Source of the DNA: Kribbella sp. VKM Ac-2569
Lineage (GTDB): Bacteria; Actinomycetota; Actinomycetes; Propionibacteriales; Kribbellaceae
Length of the DNA stretch: 64,000 bases
Reading direction: 5' to 3'
NCBI RefSeq assembly: GCF_004216905.1
Contig: NZ_SGXJ01000002.1
Span: 868,001-932,000 of the forward strand
How positions within the stretch are numbered: position 1 is the first letter of the stretch; each line of letters starts with the position of its first letter. Shown here one piece after another: positions 33,745-42,499 of the stretch. The position numbers and the translations under genes are program-made. Below the pieces are notes generated by a model. It saw nothing but the letters and a program-made list of their open reading frames with translations. It searched no databases and was not told the DNA's origin.

Positions 33745-34689
33745 ATGCTGCAACGATCCAAGACGCGCCCGCAGCAGCAGCTGAGCCTCGGCCGGCGGCT
33801 GCTGCGGGACCGCGTGCTGCTGCTGTTCGCACTTCCCGGCGTCGCGCTGATCATCGCGTTCCACTACGTGCCGCTGCTGGGCAACGTGATCGCGTTCAAG
33901 GACTACCAGCCGTTCCTCGGGATCAACGCGAGCGACTGGTCGGGCTGGGAGAACTTCAGCGTGATCTTCAACGGCGACCCGGCGTTCCTGCGGGCGTTGA
34001 AGAACACGCTGATCCTCACCAGCCTGCAGTCGATCTTCGTGTTCCCGGCGCCGATCCTGCTCGCCCTGCTGCTGAACTCGCTGTTCTCCGAGCGGATCAA
34101 GCGGATCGCGCAGAGCATCCTGTACCTGCCGCACTTCATGTCCTGGGTGATCGTGGTCGCGCTGTTCCAGCAGATGCTCGGCGGCAGCGGCCTGCTGAAC
34201 AACTACCTGCGATCACACGACCTGTCGACGATCAACATCATCGGGAACTCCGAGCTGTTCCACGTGCTGCTGACGTCGCAGATCATCTGGAAGGACACTG
34301 GCTGGGCGACGATCCTGTTCCTGGCGGCGCTGTCCCAGATCGACTCGCAGCTGTACGAGGCAGCGAGTGTGGACGGTGCGAGCCGGATGAAGCAGCTCTG
34401 GCACGTCACCCTGCCCGGTCTGCGCGGGATCATCATCCTGCTGTTCATCCTGCGGCTCGGTGACTCGCTGACCGTCGGTTTCGAGCAGATCATCCTGCAG
34501 CAACAGGCGGTCGGCCGGGATGTCAGCGAAGTACTGGACACGTACGTCTACAACAACGGCGTACTCGGTGGCGCCTGGGGTGTCGCGGCGGCGGTCGGCC
34601 TGGTCAAGGGCATCGTCGGCGTCATCCTCGTGCTGACCGCGAACAAGGTGGCGCACATCTTCGGCGAGCAAGGGGTGTACCAGCGATGA
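33745..34689 (+). CDS. ABC transporter permease (LplB-like, CUT1)
   Basis: This 314-residue membrane protein has about six helices and the EAA-type loop EAASVDGASRMKQLWHVTLPGL, which docks the ATPase. N-terminal LGRRLLRDRVLLLFALPGVALI is typical of polysaccharide permease LplB. Its ATG directly follows the stop of the binding-protein gene. The second permease overlaps its stop (ATGA at 34686-34689). No ATPase gene is in the cluster, so an MsiK-type shared ATPase encoded elsewhere is expected. Confidence 0.87.
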   Translation: MLQRSKTRPQQQLSLGRRLLRDRVLLLFALPGVALIIAFHYVPLLGNVIAFKDYQPFLGINASDWSGWENFSVIFNGDPAFLRALKNTLILTSLQSIFVFPAPILLALLLNSLFSERIKRIAQSILYLPHFMSWVIVVALFQQMLGGSGLLNNYLRSHDLSTINIIGNSELFHVLLTSQIIWKDTGWATILFLAALSQIDSQLYEAASVDGASRMKQLWHVTLPGLRGIIILLFILRLGDSLTVGFEQIILQQQAVGRDVSEVLDTYVYNNGVLGGAWGVAAAVGLVKGIVGVILVLTANKVAHIFGEQGVYQR

Positions 34690-35573
34690 GTACCAGGATC
34701 GTCCAGGGCGTGCCGATGCCCGGCTGGCCGATGCGGATCTTCAAGGGTCTCGTGCTGCTGGTCTTCTGCGCGGTCGTGATCGTCCCGTTCGTCGGCGTGA
34801 TCTCGACCAGCGTGGCGCCGAACAAGCAGATCAACGAGTCCGGCGGGCTGGTGCTGCTGCCCAAATCGATCAGCTTCGCAGCGTACGAGTCGTTGTTCGC
34901 CGGCGGCGTGGTGACGCGGGCGCTGTTCGTCAGCATCTTCGTCACGGTCGTCGGCACGCTGCTCAGCCTGATCGTGTCGTGCCTGCTGGCCTACGCGTTG
35001 TCGCGGCCGAGTTTCGTCGGCGGGCGGCCGATCCTGCTGGTCGTGCTGTTCAGCATGCTGTTCTCCCCCGGCATCATCCCGCTGTACCTGACGGTCAAGG
35101 GCGTCGGGCTGCTGGACAGCCTCTGGGCCCTGATCGTGCCGACGATGATCAGCGCGTTCAATGTCGTCGTACTGCGGGCGTTCTTCATGAACCTGCCCAA
35201 CGAGCTCACCGAGAGCGCACGGATCGACGGTGCGGGTGAGCTGAAGACGTTCACCAACATCGTGCTGCCGCTGTCGAAGGCGGTGCTGTCGGTGATCGGC
35301 CTGTTCTACGCGGTGGCGTACTGGAACGCGTTCTTCTCCGCGCTGCTGTACCTGAACGACTCGAAGCTCTGGCCGTTGCAGCTCGTACTGCGGACGTACG
35401 TCATCAACGACACCCAACTCGGCAGCGCCGAGCTCGGCACCGAACTGCTCCCGCCGCAGGCGTCGATCCAGATGGCGATCCTGGTCGTCTCGATCGTGCC
35501 GATCCTGGTGATCTACCCGTTCCTGCAGCGGCACTTCGCCAAGGGCGTCCTCACCGGCGCTGTGAAGGGCTGA
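34686..35573 (+). CDS. ABC transporter permease (LplC/YtcP-like, CUT1)
   Basis: This 295-residue permease pairs with the preceding one. It has about six helices and the EAA loop ESARIDGAGELKTFTNIVLPLSKAV. The segment GLVLLPKSISFAAYESLF matches the P-loop-like start of the LplC/YtcP group, which imports complex sugars. It ends the transporter operon; the PAP2-like gene follows 15 bp later on the same strand but is probably a separate function. Confidence 0.87.
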   Translation: MSTRIVQGVPMPGWPMRIFKGLVLLVFCAVVIVPFVGVISTSVAPNKQINESGGLVLLPKSISFAAYESLFAGGVVTRALFVSIFVTVVGTLLSLIVSCLLAYALSRPSFVGGRPILLVVLFSMLFSPGIIPLYLTVKGVGLLDSLWALIVPTMISAFNVVVLRAFFMNLPNELTESARIDGAGELKTFTNIVLPLSKAVLSVIGLFYAVAYWNAFFSALLYLNDSKLWPLQLVLRTYVINDTQLGSAELGTELLPPQASIQMAILVVSIVPILVIYPFLQRHFAKGVLTGAVKG

Positions 35574-35574
35574 G

Positions 35575-35589
35575 TACCGTCGAACGGTA
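35575..35589. promoter_or_regulatory. Small palindrome overlapping the PAP2 start
   Basis: TACCGT (35575-35580) is answered by ACGGTA (35584-35589) around CGA, ending on the first base of the PAP2 start codon. It may form a small hairpin affecting translation; no other function is evident. Confidence 0.35.
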
Positions 35590-36359
35590 TGGGGATAGCT
35601 GCTGTCGAACGGGTGGGGGAAGGCCGGGCACAGGTCTTCTGGAGGGTGGTAAGGGAAGCAGTCCTGCTGGCGACACTGTTCCTGGTCTACAGCGCGGGCC
35701 GGCAGATCGCGGCCCGGCACACCGGTTCGGCGTTCGACCATGCGCACGAGGTGCTGTCGCTGCAGAACTGGCTGCACCTGCCGAACGAGGCGTCGATCCA
35801 GCACTGGGTCCTGCAGTTCCCGCCGCTGGTCAAGGGCGCGAACCTGTTCTACGCCAGCGTGCACGCCCCACTGACTGCCGTCGTACTGCTCTGGCTGAGC
35901 ATCTGGCGGCCGAAGGCGTACTCGCACGTCCGTTGGACGATGGTGTCGCTCACGGGACTGGCGCTGATCGGTCACATCGCGTTCCCGCTGGCGCCGCCGC
36001 GGATGATGCCGGGCTTCGTGGACACCGGCCTACGCTTCGGCCAGTCCGTGTACGGACCGGACCACACCGGCGGCGCGGTGAACCAGTTCGCCGCGATGCC
36101 GAGCCTGCACGTCGGCTGGGCCACCCTGATCGCGCTGTCGATGATCCTGATCACCCGGTCGCGCTGGCGGTGGCTGTGGCTGCTGCACCCGATCATCACG
36201 TTCAGCGTCGTCGTGGTGACCGCCAATCACTACTGGCTGGACGGCATCGTCGCTCTAGCGCTGCTGGCGATCAGCCTGCCCCTCCTGCTCCGGCCCGGTC
36301 TGCACGCCGACAGGCCACGGACCCGTAATTCAGTGTCGCCACGACAGGTGCTCAAGTAA
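35589..36359 (+). CDS. PAP2-superfamily membrane phosphatase (IPC-synthase-like)
   Basis: This 256-residue membrane protein has about six helices and the phosphatase/phosphotransferase motifs of the PAP2 superfamily in the AUR1-like layout: FPLAPPRMM, then MPSLHVGWA, then NHYWLDG with the last catalytic histidine. Such proteins transfer or remove phosphate from lipids, or build inositol-phosphoryl lipids. Which applies here is unknown. It lies between the sugar-transporter operon and the HelD-like gene. Confidence 0.82.
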   Translation: MGIAAVERVGEGRAQVFWRVVREAVLLATLFLVYSAGRQIAARHTGSAFDHAHEVLSLQNWLHLPNEASIQHWVLQFPPLVKGANLFYASVHAPLTAVVLLWLSIWRPKAYSHVRWTMVSLTGLALIGHIAFPLAPPRMMPGFVDTGLRFGQSVYGPDHTGGAVNQFAAMPSLHVGWATLIALSMILITRSRWRWLWLLHPIITFSVVVVTANHYWLDGIVALALLAISLPLLLRPGLHADRPRTRNSVSPRQVLK

Positions 36360-36398
36360 CGTGGCTGGGCTCCCCCACTGCTCGCCGGAGGTTTCAGC

Positions 36399-38408
36399 AT
36401 GCCCTCAGATACGTCCGACACTCTCCAGGCCGAGAAGGACTACCTGAAGACCTCCCGGACGGCGCTGGCGCTGATGCGGGAGAAGACCGGAGCACTGGAG
36501 ATCCACAGCGCGGACCGGGTCAACCAGGAGTATCTGCAGGCCGCGATCTTCCGGCGGATGAAGGAACTGGAGGACGACCCGGACGTGCCGCTGTTCTTCG
36601 GGCGGCTGGACTACCTCGAGCCGACCGACGAGACCTTCCACATCGGTCGCCGGCACGTGAACGACGCGCTGGGCGAGCCGCTGGTGGTGGACTGGCGTGC
36701 GGACATCTCGGTGCCGTTCTACCGGGCCAGCAAGACCGAGCCGATGGGTGTCGGCGTACGTCGGCGGTTCGGCTTCACGCACGGCGAGATGACCGCGTTC
36801 GAGGACGAGGACCTCACCGCGACCGGTCAGGACGAACAGCACAGCGACATCCTGGACGCTGAGATCGAGCGTCCACGTTCCGGCCCGATGCGTGACATCG
36901 TCGCCACCATCCAGCCGGAGCAGGACGTGATCGTCCGGGCCGGCGTCGACGACACCATCTGCGTGCAGGGAGCGCCTGGTACCGGTAAGACCGCGGTCGG
37001 GCTGCACAGGGCGGCGTACCTGCTCTACGCGTACCGCGACCAGCTCAGCCGGGCCGGTGTGCTCGTAGTGGGCCCGAACGCGAGCTTCCTGCGGTACATC
37101 GGAGACGTCCTGCCCGCACTGGGTGAGATCGAGGCGAAGCAGACCACCGTCGAGGAGCTGGTCGCCCGCGTGAAGGTGGCCGGTCCGGGGCCGGCGCTGG
37201 TCGACGTACTCAAGGGCGACGCCCGCATGGCCGAAGTACTGCACCGGGCAGTCTGGTCGCACGTCAAACTGCCCGAAGAGTCGCTGGTAGTGCCACGCGG
37301 AGCGCATCGCTGGCGAGTGGCGGCGTACCAGGCCGAGGAGCTCGTCACCGAGCTGCGGAGCCGTGGCATCCGGTACGGCGCCGGCCGCGCGATGCTGCCG
37401 CAGCGCCTGGCCCACGCCGTGCTCCTGCGCATGGAGGCAGCCGGTGACTCCCCCGACGACCGCGTGCAGGACTCGGTCGCACGCAGCCGTCCGGTCAAGC
37501 AGTACGCCGACGCGCTCTGGCCGGCTCTGGACCCAGCGAAGCTGCTCTTCCGTCTCTTCACCGACCCGAAGCTCCTCGCCGAGTACGCCGACGGCATCCT
37601 CACCGAGGAGGAGCAGGCACTGCTGCTCTGGGACAAGGTGCCGCGGTCACCCGGTGCGGCGAAGTGGTCCGTTGCCGACGCCACTCTGATCGACGAGATC
37701 GCCGACCTGGTCGACCGTACGCCGTCACTCGGGCACGTGGTGCTAGACGAGGCACAGGACCTCTCCGCGATGCAGCTGCGTGCGGTCGGCCGACGCTGCT
37801 CGACCGGCTCGATGACTGTGCTCGGTGACATCGCGCAGGGCACCACACCGTGGGCCACACCATCGTGGGACGAGGCGCTGAAGCACCTGGGCAAGACCAG
37901 CGCGCACACCGAGGAGCTGACCGCCGGCTTCCGCGTCCCGGGACAGGTGATCGAGTACGCCGCCCGCCTCCTCCCGACGATCGCTCCGCACCTCAAACCA
38001 CCGACAGCGGTACGACGAGCGCGCGGTGAGCTGACCATCACTCGCGTACCGGACAGCCTGGCTGCTGCGGTGACAGCGGTCCACGAGGTGTCAGAGCGCC
38101 TCGGCTCGATCGGTCTGATCGTCCCGGACGCGCTGGTCCCCGCAACCCGGAAAGCCTTGCAGGGCATCGCTTTCTCGGTCCTTGGCGACGAAGACGACGT
38201 GGACGCACACCTGGACGTCGTACCGGCCTCTCTCGCCAAGGGACTCGAGTTCGACCACGTGGTGCTGGTGGAGCCGGCCGGCATCGTCTCTGGTGAAGCC
38301 GACGAGCGGACCGGACTCCGACGCCTCTACGTCTGTCTGACTCGTGCCGTCACGTCACTGGTCGTTTTGCACAGTGAAGATCTACCTGTGGTTCTAGAAG
38401 CCCCGTGA
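36399..38408 (+). CDS. HelD-like ATP-dependent helicase/RNAP-recycling factor
   Basis: This 669-residue protein is a UvrD-like superfamily 1 ATPase of the HelD group. An N-terminal helical arm (residues 1-85) is followed by Walker A GAPGTGKTA, Walker B VVLDEAQDLS, the glutamine motif IVRAG-type region, and a late C-terminal RLYVCLTRAVTSLVVLH. Actinobacterial HelD frees RNA polymerase from DNA and can give rifampicin tolerance. Membership of that exact group rests on overall layout, so another UvrD-like function remains possible. It overlaps the convergent membrane-protein gene by 15 bp. Confidence 0.82.
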   Translation: MPSDTSDTLQAEKDYLKTSRTALALMREKTGALEIHSADRVNQEYLQAAIFRRMKELEDDPDVPLFFGRLDYLEPTDETFHIGRRHVNDALGEPLVVDWRADISVPFYRASKTEPMGVGVRRRFGFTHGEMTAFEDEDLTATGQDEQHSDILDAEIERPRSGPMRDIVATIQPEQDVIVRAGVDDTICVQGAPGTGKTAVGLHRAAYLLYAYRDQLSRAGVLVVGPNASFLRYIGDVLPALGEIEAKQTTVEELVARVKVAGPGPALVDVLKGDARMAEVLHRAVWSHVKLPEESLVVPRGAHRWRVAAYQAEELVTELRSRGIRYGAGRAMLPQRLAHAVLLRMEAAGDSPDDRVQDSVARSRPVKQYADALWPALDPAKLLFRLFTDPKLLAEYADGILTEEEQALLLWDKVPRSPGAAKWSVADATLIDEIADLVDRTPSLGHVVLDEAQDLSAMQLRAVGRRCSTGSMTVLGDIAQGTTPWATPSWDEALKHLGKTSAHTEELTAGFRVPGQVIEYAARLLPTIAPHLKPPTAVRRARGELTITRVPDSLAAAVTAVHEVSERLGSIGLIVPDALVPATRKALQGIAFSVLGDEDDVDAHLDVVPASLAKGLEFDHVVLVEPAGIVSGEADERTGLRRLYVCLTRAVTSLVVLHSEDLPVVLEAP

Positions 38409-39809
38409 CCCGCCGGACCGGCGCGACGAGCGCCGGGACGACCCACCACCGCTGGAGCGCGTCCGCGACGAATAGGACCTGCGGCGGCTCGAGCCGCTGT
38501 ACCAGCTGCTCCCGTCGTCGTCGGAACCGCTGCTCGACGAGGTCGCCCAGTCACCGACGGAGCTGCCGACGTTCGACCTGAACCGGCCGAAGCGCGCACC
38601 TGGTCGACGGGACCGCCAACGCGACCGCATCTCCTCGCCGCGGCGCCGGAAGTCGGAGTCCGGGAACCACCACGCGCGACCGTCGCCCTGCGACCAGTAC
38701 CCGTCGACGTACGCCGCGAGGTCCTCAGCGTGCTCCCAGTACGGCCGCTCGATCTGCCAGCCCTTCACCATCCGGATCTCGGGTTTCTCGCCGGCTTCGT
38801 CGCGCTGCTTGCACGCCGCGCAGACGTCCACGTTGCGCGCAGCGCCGTCCTCGGGCTTCCACTGCACCTGGTCCACGCTCGGACCGTGCCGCGGGTCGAA
38901 GAAGCAGGGCGCGGTCGGCTCCGGGATCGGCTCACCCGCACGCACTGCGTCCAGGCAGCGAAGACCGTAGCGGGCCGAGCCGAGCAGCGTCGTCACTGCC
39001 TGAATGTCCTTGTCACCCTTCGCCTGGTCGAGCCGATGGCGAGCCTTCTCGACGGTGTCGAGCACGTCCTTGGACAGCTTCGACTGCTGCGGGTCAGAGA
39101 CCGTCGGCAGCGCGGAGACCTGCTGCGAGAGCGCGATGATCTCCTCGTTGAGCAGCGGCTGCGCGACCTTCAGGTGGGCCTTCTCGTCCTGCCGCCTGGC
39201 CCGCCGGGCACCCAGCCCGGTCATGGTGACCCAGAGCCCGATGATCCCGGCCACGCCACCGGCGTACGGCGCGGCGTCGACGTAGAACGGCTTGTTCACG
39301 ACCTGTGCGCGCTGGATGAACCTCTCGAGCATCGACTCGTAGTCCGGCGCACAGCAGTCGACCGCCTGGTCCACCGCATCGCCCACGAAGTACGTCGGCC
39401 CGTGGTCGGCACGCTGTACGGCGTGCAGCCCGCGGCCGTTGGACTGCGACGACGCATCGACCAGCACGGCGTACACGCCCTCGACGCCGACGCGGTCGTA
39501 CAGCTGATCCGCGATCTCCTCGCCTTCCCAGGCGGGCCGCGAGTAGTACTTGCTCTGCGACTTGTTGATCTTCTCCGCGGGGATCACCGCGATCCGGATC
39601 GGTGCGCCGGCGCTCTTCGCGGCCGCGTCGAGCTGAGCGGTCTCGCTCGGGCTCAGCTCCGACACGTCCGGGTCGACCCAGACACCAGCGTCGCCGAGGT
39701 GACCGGCCACGGTGTTCATGTACGCGCTGGGGTCGCCGGCCGCGTGCGCCAGTGGCGCGGGCAGGACCCACAGAGTGATGACGGCGAGCGCGCCGAACAG
39801 ACGTTTCAT
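38394..39809 (-). CDS. Membrane protein with extracellular domain, CHCC motif and Ser/Arg tail
   Basis: This 471-residue protein has a signal peptide (1-23) and an extracellular domain (25-180) with a TPM-like feel (RIAVIPAEKI, GVYAVLVDA). One membrane helix follows (about 183-200). The cytoplasmic part has a helical stretch, then a C302, H308, C330, C333 metal-binding-type motif (CFFDP..HG..VCAAC). The end is a Ser/Arg/Gly-rich tail of about 75 residues, ending GGSRGF. Function unknown. It overlaps its paralogue by 4 bp (ATGA), and HelD by 15 bp on the other strand. Confidence 0.7.
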   Translation of the reverse strand: MKRLFGALAVITLWVLPAPLAHAAGDPSAYMNTVAGHLGDAGVWVDPDVSELSPSETAQLDAAAKSAGAPIRIAVIPAEKINKSQSKYYSRPAWEGEEIADQLYDRVGVEGVYAVLVDASSQSNGRGLHAVQRADHGPTYFVGDAVDQAVDCCAPDYESMLERFIQRAQVVNKPFYVDAAPYAGGVAGIIGLWVTMTGLGARRARRQDEKAHLKVAQPLLNEEIIALSQQVSALPTVSDPQQSKLSKDVLDTVEKARHRLDQAKGDKDIQAVTTLLGSARYGLRCLDAVRAGEPIPEPTAPCFFDPRHGPSVDQVQWKPEDGAARNVDVCAACKQRDEAGEKPEIRMVKGWQIERPYWEHAEDLAAYVDGYWSQGDGRAWWFPDSDFRRRGEEMRSRWRSRRPGARFGRFRSNVGSSVGDWATSSSSGSDDDGSSWYSGSSRRRSYSSRTRSSGGGSSRRSSRRSGGSRGF

Positions 39810-40810
39810 CGTGCTCCTCCCGAGAGCCGCTCACGGCAGGCATTGCAGACCGGGACTTCCCGGGGCCGCCCGCCAGGTGGCGTGTACATCCAGTCCGTCA
39901 CGGAGGTGCCGTGGCCGGGGTCGAAGAAGCAGGTGGCACGGCGAGCAGGTGCGGGCGTTCCGGCGACCTTCGCCTGTGCACAGGCCAGCCGCCACCGCCC
40001 GTACTCGACCGTGGAGCGCACTTCGCGCAGCTTGTCGTCGTCGGGTTCCCCATCGACCACGCGGCCCGCATCGGCGTACGCATCCATCGCCGCCTGCACG
40101 TCCGCTGTCGTATCCATGCCGTCCAGACGCACGTCCGCGGCATCCAGTTCCTCACCGAACCGCGTGACGTCCTCCCGCGCGGTCGCGCGCCGCTCGTCCA
40201 GCGAGTCGACCTCGTCCGGCAAGACGTCGTACGACGGCCTGTAGAGCGCGGGACCTTCGTCCTTGCGCGATCGTGTCCTCCACCACCAGAAGGCGAGGCC
40301 ACCGGCAATCAGCACGACCAGGGCGATCAGCAACGGCCACAGCCAACCAGGTGTGCCGTTGGAGGCCTTCTGTACGCCGAGTTGGTCCAGCACCCCGTTG
40401 AGCATGCCGACCGGGTCGGAGCGGCTGTGCTTGTCCAGCTCGCTGGTGAGGATGTCCGCGATCGGTGTGTCGACCCCGACCGCGCTCCCCCAGGCGATCG
40501 CGCCACCGAACACGACGAGATAGATGCCGTCGGCCTGCTGCCGATCCACGAGTTGGTCGACGTACGTGTGTGCGGCCGCGCTCTTGTCACCGGTGGTGAG
40601 TACGGCAGCGGGCACGACCGCGATGCGAATCGCCGGGTCGTGCCCGCTCACTCGTTCAGCCAGCTCAGCGGCGTCCTTGTCCGGTACCAGTGATCGCTGC
40701 GTCGGCTCGACGTACACAGGTGACGTCTTCCACCCGTCGACCACCGCGGTGGGGTCGTTGGACCCCGTCAGGGTGGTGGCGAGCAACAGCACACCGGCAA
40801 GCAGACGCAT
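39806..40810 (-). CDS. Paralogous membrane protein with CHCC motif
   Basis: This 334-residue protein is a shorter paralogue of the downstream 471-residue protein. It has a signal peptide, an extracellular domain (about 20-155, with RIAVVPAAVL and GIYLVVFGG), and one helix near 156-176 ending in WWWRTRSRK. The cytoplasmic part carries C294, H300, C322, C325 with exactly the same spacing. It has no Ser/Arg tail. The two genes are translationally coupled, so their products probably work together. No known family assigned. Confidence 0.7.
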   Translation of the reverse strand: MRLLAGVLLLATTLTGSNDPTAVVDGWKTSPVYVEPTQRSLVPDKDAAELAERVSGHDPAIRIAVVPAAVLTTGDKSAAAHTYVDQLVDRQQADGIYLVVFGGAIAWGSAVGVDTPIADILTSELDKHSRSDPVGMLNGVLDQLGVQKASNGTPGWLWPLLIALVVLIAGGLAFWWWRTRSRKDEGPALYRPSYDVLPDEVDSLDERRATAREDVTRFGEELDAADVRLDGMDTTADVQAAMDAYADAGRVVDGEPDDDKLREVRSTVEYGRWRLACAQAKVAGTPAPARRATCFFDPGHGTSVTDWMYTPPGGRPREVPVCNACRERLSGGAR

Positions 40811-40841
40811 GGGCAGAAGAGTGCCCTACTGCAGGTTCTCC

Positions 40842-42032
40842 TCAGTCAGCGGTTGCTGTGACGTAGATGTCCTCGTCCCGCTCGAGCTCCTCTACCTGCT
40901 GCAGGGAGGAGTCCCTCCAGAGCGCATAGAGGAGGCCCAGCACGACCAGCGACAGGGCGGAGGCCAGCACCGGGAGGTAGCCGACGCCGAGCGTCTGGAT
41001 GACCAGTCCGCCGACCACAGCGGACAGTCCGGCGCCCAGGTAGATCGCAGACGCGTTGAGGGAGATGAGCAGTCCGCCGCCGAGCTCCAGCAGCAGGTTC
41101 TGGATCGGTGGGTTGAAGGCCCAGGTCAGCATGCCCCACACCACCAGAGCGGCTCCGGCGCCGACCTCGGTCGTCAGCGTCAGGTCGAGTGTGGCGAGGA
41201 CGGCGGTGATGCCGGTCATCAGGACGACCAGGGTGCGGAGGCTGCCGAAGCGGTCGGTGATCCGGCCGCCGAGGAAGTTGCCTATGACCGCACCCACGCC
41301 GTACAGGAGCAGGAGGAGGCCGGTGACGTTGCCGGTGAGGCCGGCCGTGTGCTTGAGCAGCGGGACGATGTAGATGTACACGCTGAACGCGGCGAGCACG
41401 GCAAGGACAGTCATCGCCAGGATGATCTGCACGCGTCGGTCCGCCACACCGGCGAAGCGCTCGCGCAGGCTGACCACAGGAGGTGCGTCGACCTTCGGGA
41501 GCGCGGCGCGCTCGACGATGGCGACCAGTACGGCGACAGCGGTGATGAGTGCGAACACGCCCTTGTAGCCGAGTGTCGGGCCCAGCAGCGTGCCTGCGGG
41601 TACGCCGAGCACCAGTGCGAACGTGAGACCGCCGAACACGATCGCCACTGCTCTACCGCGTTCCTCGGGTGGCAGCAGGCTGGTGGCGAACAGTGTGGCG
41701 GCCGGTGTGTAGACGGCGGCGCCGAACGCCGCCACGACGCGGCCGACGATCAGGATCGGGTAGTTGACCGCCAGCGCGGCGATCAGGTTGCCGAGCGCAG
41801 CCAGCACCAGTGCGGCGATCAGGAGGGTACGGCGCTCCCACCGGCCGGTCAGCGTGGACAGGATCGGCGCACCGATCGCGTACGACAGCGAGAACGCGGT
41901 GGCGAGTTGGCCGGCTGCGGTCAGCGAGACGTGCAGCTCCGAGCTGACGTCGGGCAGTACACCGGACACGACGTACGCGCTGGTGCCGACCGCGAACGCA
42001 CCGGCGCCGAGCAGGTAGATCCGTGCGGACAT
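40842..42032 (-). CDS. MFS exporter, DHA1 family
   Basis: This 396-residue protein has 12 predicted helices and typical DHA1 features: AFAVGTSAYVVSGVLPDVS in helix 1, TGRWERRTLLIAALVLA after helix 2, and a motif-C-like FGGLTFALVLGVPAG. It resembles AraJ/CmlR-like drug or sugar exporters. It is divergent from an ArsR gene whose operator lies in the gap; that regulator probably controls it. The tail of this gene lies only 31 bp before the CHCC paralogue pair on the same strand, so read-through is possible. Confidence 0.82.
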   Translation of the reverse strand: MSARIYLLGAGAFAVGTSAYVVSGVLPDVSSELHVSLTAAGQLATAFSLSYAIGAPILSTLTGRWERRTLLIAALVLAALGNLIAALAVNYPILIVGRVVAAFGAAVYTPAATLFATSLLPPEERGRAVAIVFGGLTFALVLGVPAGTLLGPTLGYKGVFALITAVAVLVAIVERAALPKVDAPPVVSLRERFAGVADRRVQIILAMTVLAVLAAFSVYIYIVPLLKHTAGLTGNVTGLLLLLYGVGAVIGNFLGGRITDRFGSLRTLVVLMTGITAVLATLDLTLTTEVGAGAALVVWGMLTWAFNPPIQNLLLELGGGLLISLNASAIYLGAGLSAVVGGLVIQTLGVGYLPVLASALSLVVLGLLYALWRDSSLQQVEELERDEDIYVTATAD

Positions 42033-42058
42033 CGAAGACCTTCCGGTCGAGGTTCAGT

Positions 42059-42095
42059 AGTTCGATCGTCATCGTACTACGATCATCGTCGAACT
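42059..42095. promoter_or_regulatory. Nested palindromes: ArsR operator region
   Basis: AGTTCGA (42059-42065) is answered by TCGAACT (42089-42095), enclosing ATCGTA (42071-42076), C, TACGAT (42078-42083). This nested symmetric site lies between the MFS and ArsR genes. TACTAT at 42109-42114, 6 bases before the ArsR ATG, looks like a -10 box for a leaderless transcript. Confidence 0.7.
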
Positions 42096-42120
42096 TCGAC
42101 AGGCGTCGTACTATGGACAC

Positions 42121-42432
42121 ATGGCCACTAAGGTTCTCCCGCAGCCGGAGCGGGACGAGATCCGCGTCGAGGCGGTTCTCCAGGCGCTGGGCGAGCCGGT
42201 CCGGCTGACGATCGTCCGCGCGCTCGCCGACAACCCGGCCGGCGTGTGCTGCGGCGAGATCGAGCTGCCGGTGACGGCGTCCACGCGCGCCCACCACCTC
42301 AAGACCCTGCGCGAGGCGGGCGTCCTGTCCACGCACACCGACGGCACCCGCCGGATCAGCATGCTGCGCCGCGAAGACCTCGAAGCCCTCTACCCGGGCC
42401 TGCTCACGGGCATCCTGTCGGCGAAGCAGTAG
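42121..42432 (+). CDS. ArsR-family HTH regulator
   Basis: This 103-residue winged-helix protein has the HTH region GEIELPVTASTRAHHLKTLREAG and the wing THTDGTRRIS. A CCGEI pair of cysteines is present at the start of the helix but not the full metal-binding CVC box. It may therefore sense a small molecule rather than a metal. The ATG at 42121 has no ribosome site, and a TACTAT -10 directly precedes it, so a leaderless transcript is likely. It presumably represses the divergent exporter. Confidence 0.82.
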   Translation: MATKVLPQPERDEIRVEAVLQALGEPVRLTIVRALADNPAGVCCGEIELPVTASTRAHHLKTLREAGVLSTHTDGTRRISMLRREDLEALYPGLLTGILSAKQ

Positions 42433-42435
42433 CCA

Positions 42436-42451
42436 ACCGCAAGGTTGCGGT
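42436..42451 (+). terminator. Hairpin terminator after the ArsR gene
   Basis: ACCGCAA (42436-42442) pairs with TTGCGGT (42445-42451) across a two-base loop, immediately after the ArsR stop. No U-run follows, as is common in actinobacteria. Confidence 0.5.
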
Positions 42452-42499
42452 GGGGTGATCGTGGGGTGGTTGTAGAAGTGCGGCTGGCAGACTGAAGCG

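Noticed and set aside
32083-34134. 683-codon minus-strand frame opposite the binding-protein gene
   Set aside because: Antisense of a Tat-lipoprotein gene and of a permease start; no motif, no start signal.
40524-42131. 535-codon plus-strand frame
   Set aside because: Antisense of the MFS gene at 40842-42032; Gln/Asp/Arg-rich shadow with no family match.
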